A stretch of 64,000 bases of DNA. Source: Algoriphagus iocasae. GTDB lineage: Bacteria > Bacteroidota > Bacteroidia > Cytophagales > Cyclobacteriaceae. The notes beneath the pieces are model-generated. The model saw only the letters and a program-made list of their open reading frames with translations, searched no databases and was not told where the DNA came from. Positions 63,632 to 64,000 of this stretch are shown here, piece after piece (position 1 is the first letter of the stretch; each line of letters starts with the position of its first letter). The translations under genes were made by a program, and so were the position numbers. The DNA is taken from assembly GCF_014206875.1 (NCBI RefSeq), contig NZ_JACIJO010000002.1:744001-808000 (forward strand), in the 5' to 3' direction.

Positions 63632-64000
63632 TGAAATCGTGTTTTCGAGGAATTCTATTTCTCGTTTTTTCGATTTTATTGAACCCTAAACTTTCCTATT
63701 CTCAGATTGAGTTTGGACAATATTCTGAGGAGGAATTGTCTTTGACACAGGTACCGTTTGAGCCAGATGCCCAGATAGTGACTTTATGGGAAGAGGCCAA
63801 TAGCTACTTTATGGTCACTGGTCTTCATACGAATTACCATTTTAGATATAAAGTATTAGATGATAGGGTAGAAAATTTTGGAAATATAATTATCCCTTTT
63901 TATCGTGGGAAATCCCTCGTAGAGGATATAGTAAAAGTAGAAGCACAGGTATCTTATATTGAAAATGGCCAACGGATCTCTAAGATGTTGACCAAAGAAA
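63631..64000 (+). CDS. Third DUF3857 paralog, N-terminal part (3' partial)
   Basis: The ATG at 63631 overlaps the previous stop (TAATG), and the frame stays open to the end of the window, giving 123 codons. Signal peptide: MKSCFRGILFLVFSILLN, ending LSYSQ. Then IEFGQYSEEELSLTQVPFEP aligns with VKMGKFSEEEIAIKQVSYEP of paralog 2, followed by ALVTLWEE-equivalent AQIVTLWEEANSYFMVTGLH and YHFRYKVLDD. It is a close relative of the second gene; the transglutaminase-like part lies beyond the window. Translationally coupled to its neighbour. Confidence 0.9.
   Translation, partial: MKSCFRGILFLVFSILLNPKLSYSQIEFGQYSEEELSLTQVPFEPDAQIVTLWEEANSYFMVTGLHTNYHFRYKVLDDRVENFGNIIIPFYRGKSLVEDIVKVEAQVSYIENGQRISKMLTKE

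Noticed and set aside
1..64000. tRNA, rRNA, prophage or insertion sequence
   Set aside because: Intergenic gaps were read for cloverleaf arms, transposase motifs and att-like duplications; none were found, although short RNA genes could be missed by eye.

Overview
The window is a chromosomal stretch from a member of the Bacteroidota, most likely the order Cytophagales and perhaps the Algoriphagus/Cyclobacteriaceae group (genus is inference). The evidence is a SusC/SusD pair, two further proteins carrying the carboxypeptidase-regulatory fold typical of this phylum, many lipoproteins, a GldJ-type gliding lipoprotein, AT-rich intergenic DNA and weak Shine-Dalgarno sequences. The coding strand switches often, and many convergent ends share strong hairpin terminators. 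I saw no tRNA, rRNA, CRISPR array, phage or intact insertion sequence. I call no promoters, because no -33/-7 pair was convincing.

Layout. 1-3822: end of a SusC-type TonB receptor, its SusD partner and a lipoprotein of the nucleotide pyrophosphatase/phosphodiesterase family, a small outer-membrane uptake unit. 3858-8302: a DUF4139 (MuiA-like) protein with a SusC-like insert, then a secreted S9 prolyl-oligopeptidase-type peptidase. 8303-9399: 1.1 kb without a supported gene but with short repeats. 9400-20882: a likely catabolic block with a membrane-anchored AraC regulator, a HAD phosphatase lipoprotein, two tandem sulfatases, a DJ-1/PfpI protein and several outer-membrane barrel proteins. 20887-29590: mixed housekeeping and accessory genes (DoxX, GH16 glucanase, RluF-type pseudouridine synthase, GldJ-like lipoprotein, Mfd, an oxidase subunit III, SRPBCC, Fur). 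29799-32992: a double-DTG aspartyl protease with PDZ, then a LemA-TPM-TPM operon.

33187-39705 is a nearly complete molybdenum cofactor operon (moeA, mobA, moaD, moeB-rhodanese, moaE, a moaC-moaB fusion, moaA). It is interrupted between moaE and moaCB by a non-coding array of about five 205-209 bp tandem repeats. 39847-43575: a beta-lactamase-fold hydrolase, another membrane AraC regulator and an orphan NarL-type response regulator. 43794-53839: ndk, an NrnA-like DHH phosphoesterase, three tandem FKBP lipoproteins, an ICMT-like methyltransferase, a saccharopine dehydrogenase-like enzyme, deoC, an Na/Pi symporter facing away from a divergent PiT-like permease, tadA and a Mn-type superoxide dismutase.

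54046-64000: a TonB-dependent outer-membrane receptor, a lipoprotein of unknown function, TatD and TcdA-like genes, a MaoC hydratase, and three tandem DUF3857 proteins. The first DUF3857 protein keeps a transglutaminase Cys/His pair, the second has lost both residues, and the third runs off the window.

The observations I rate highest are the tandem repeat array inside the molybdenum cofactor operon, the active/inactive DUF3857 paralog series, the DUF4139 protein with a SusC-like insert, and the PiT-like permease with an internal duplication.
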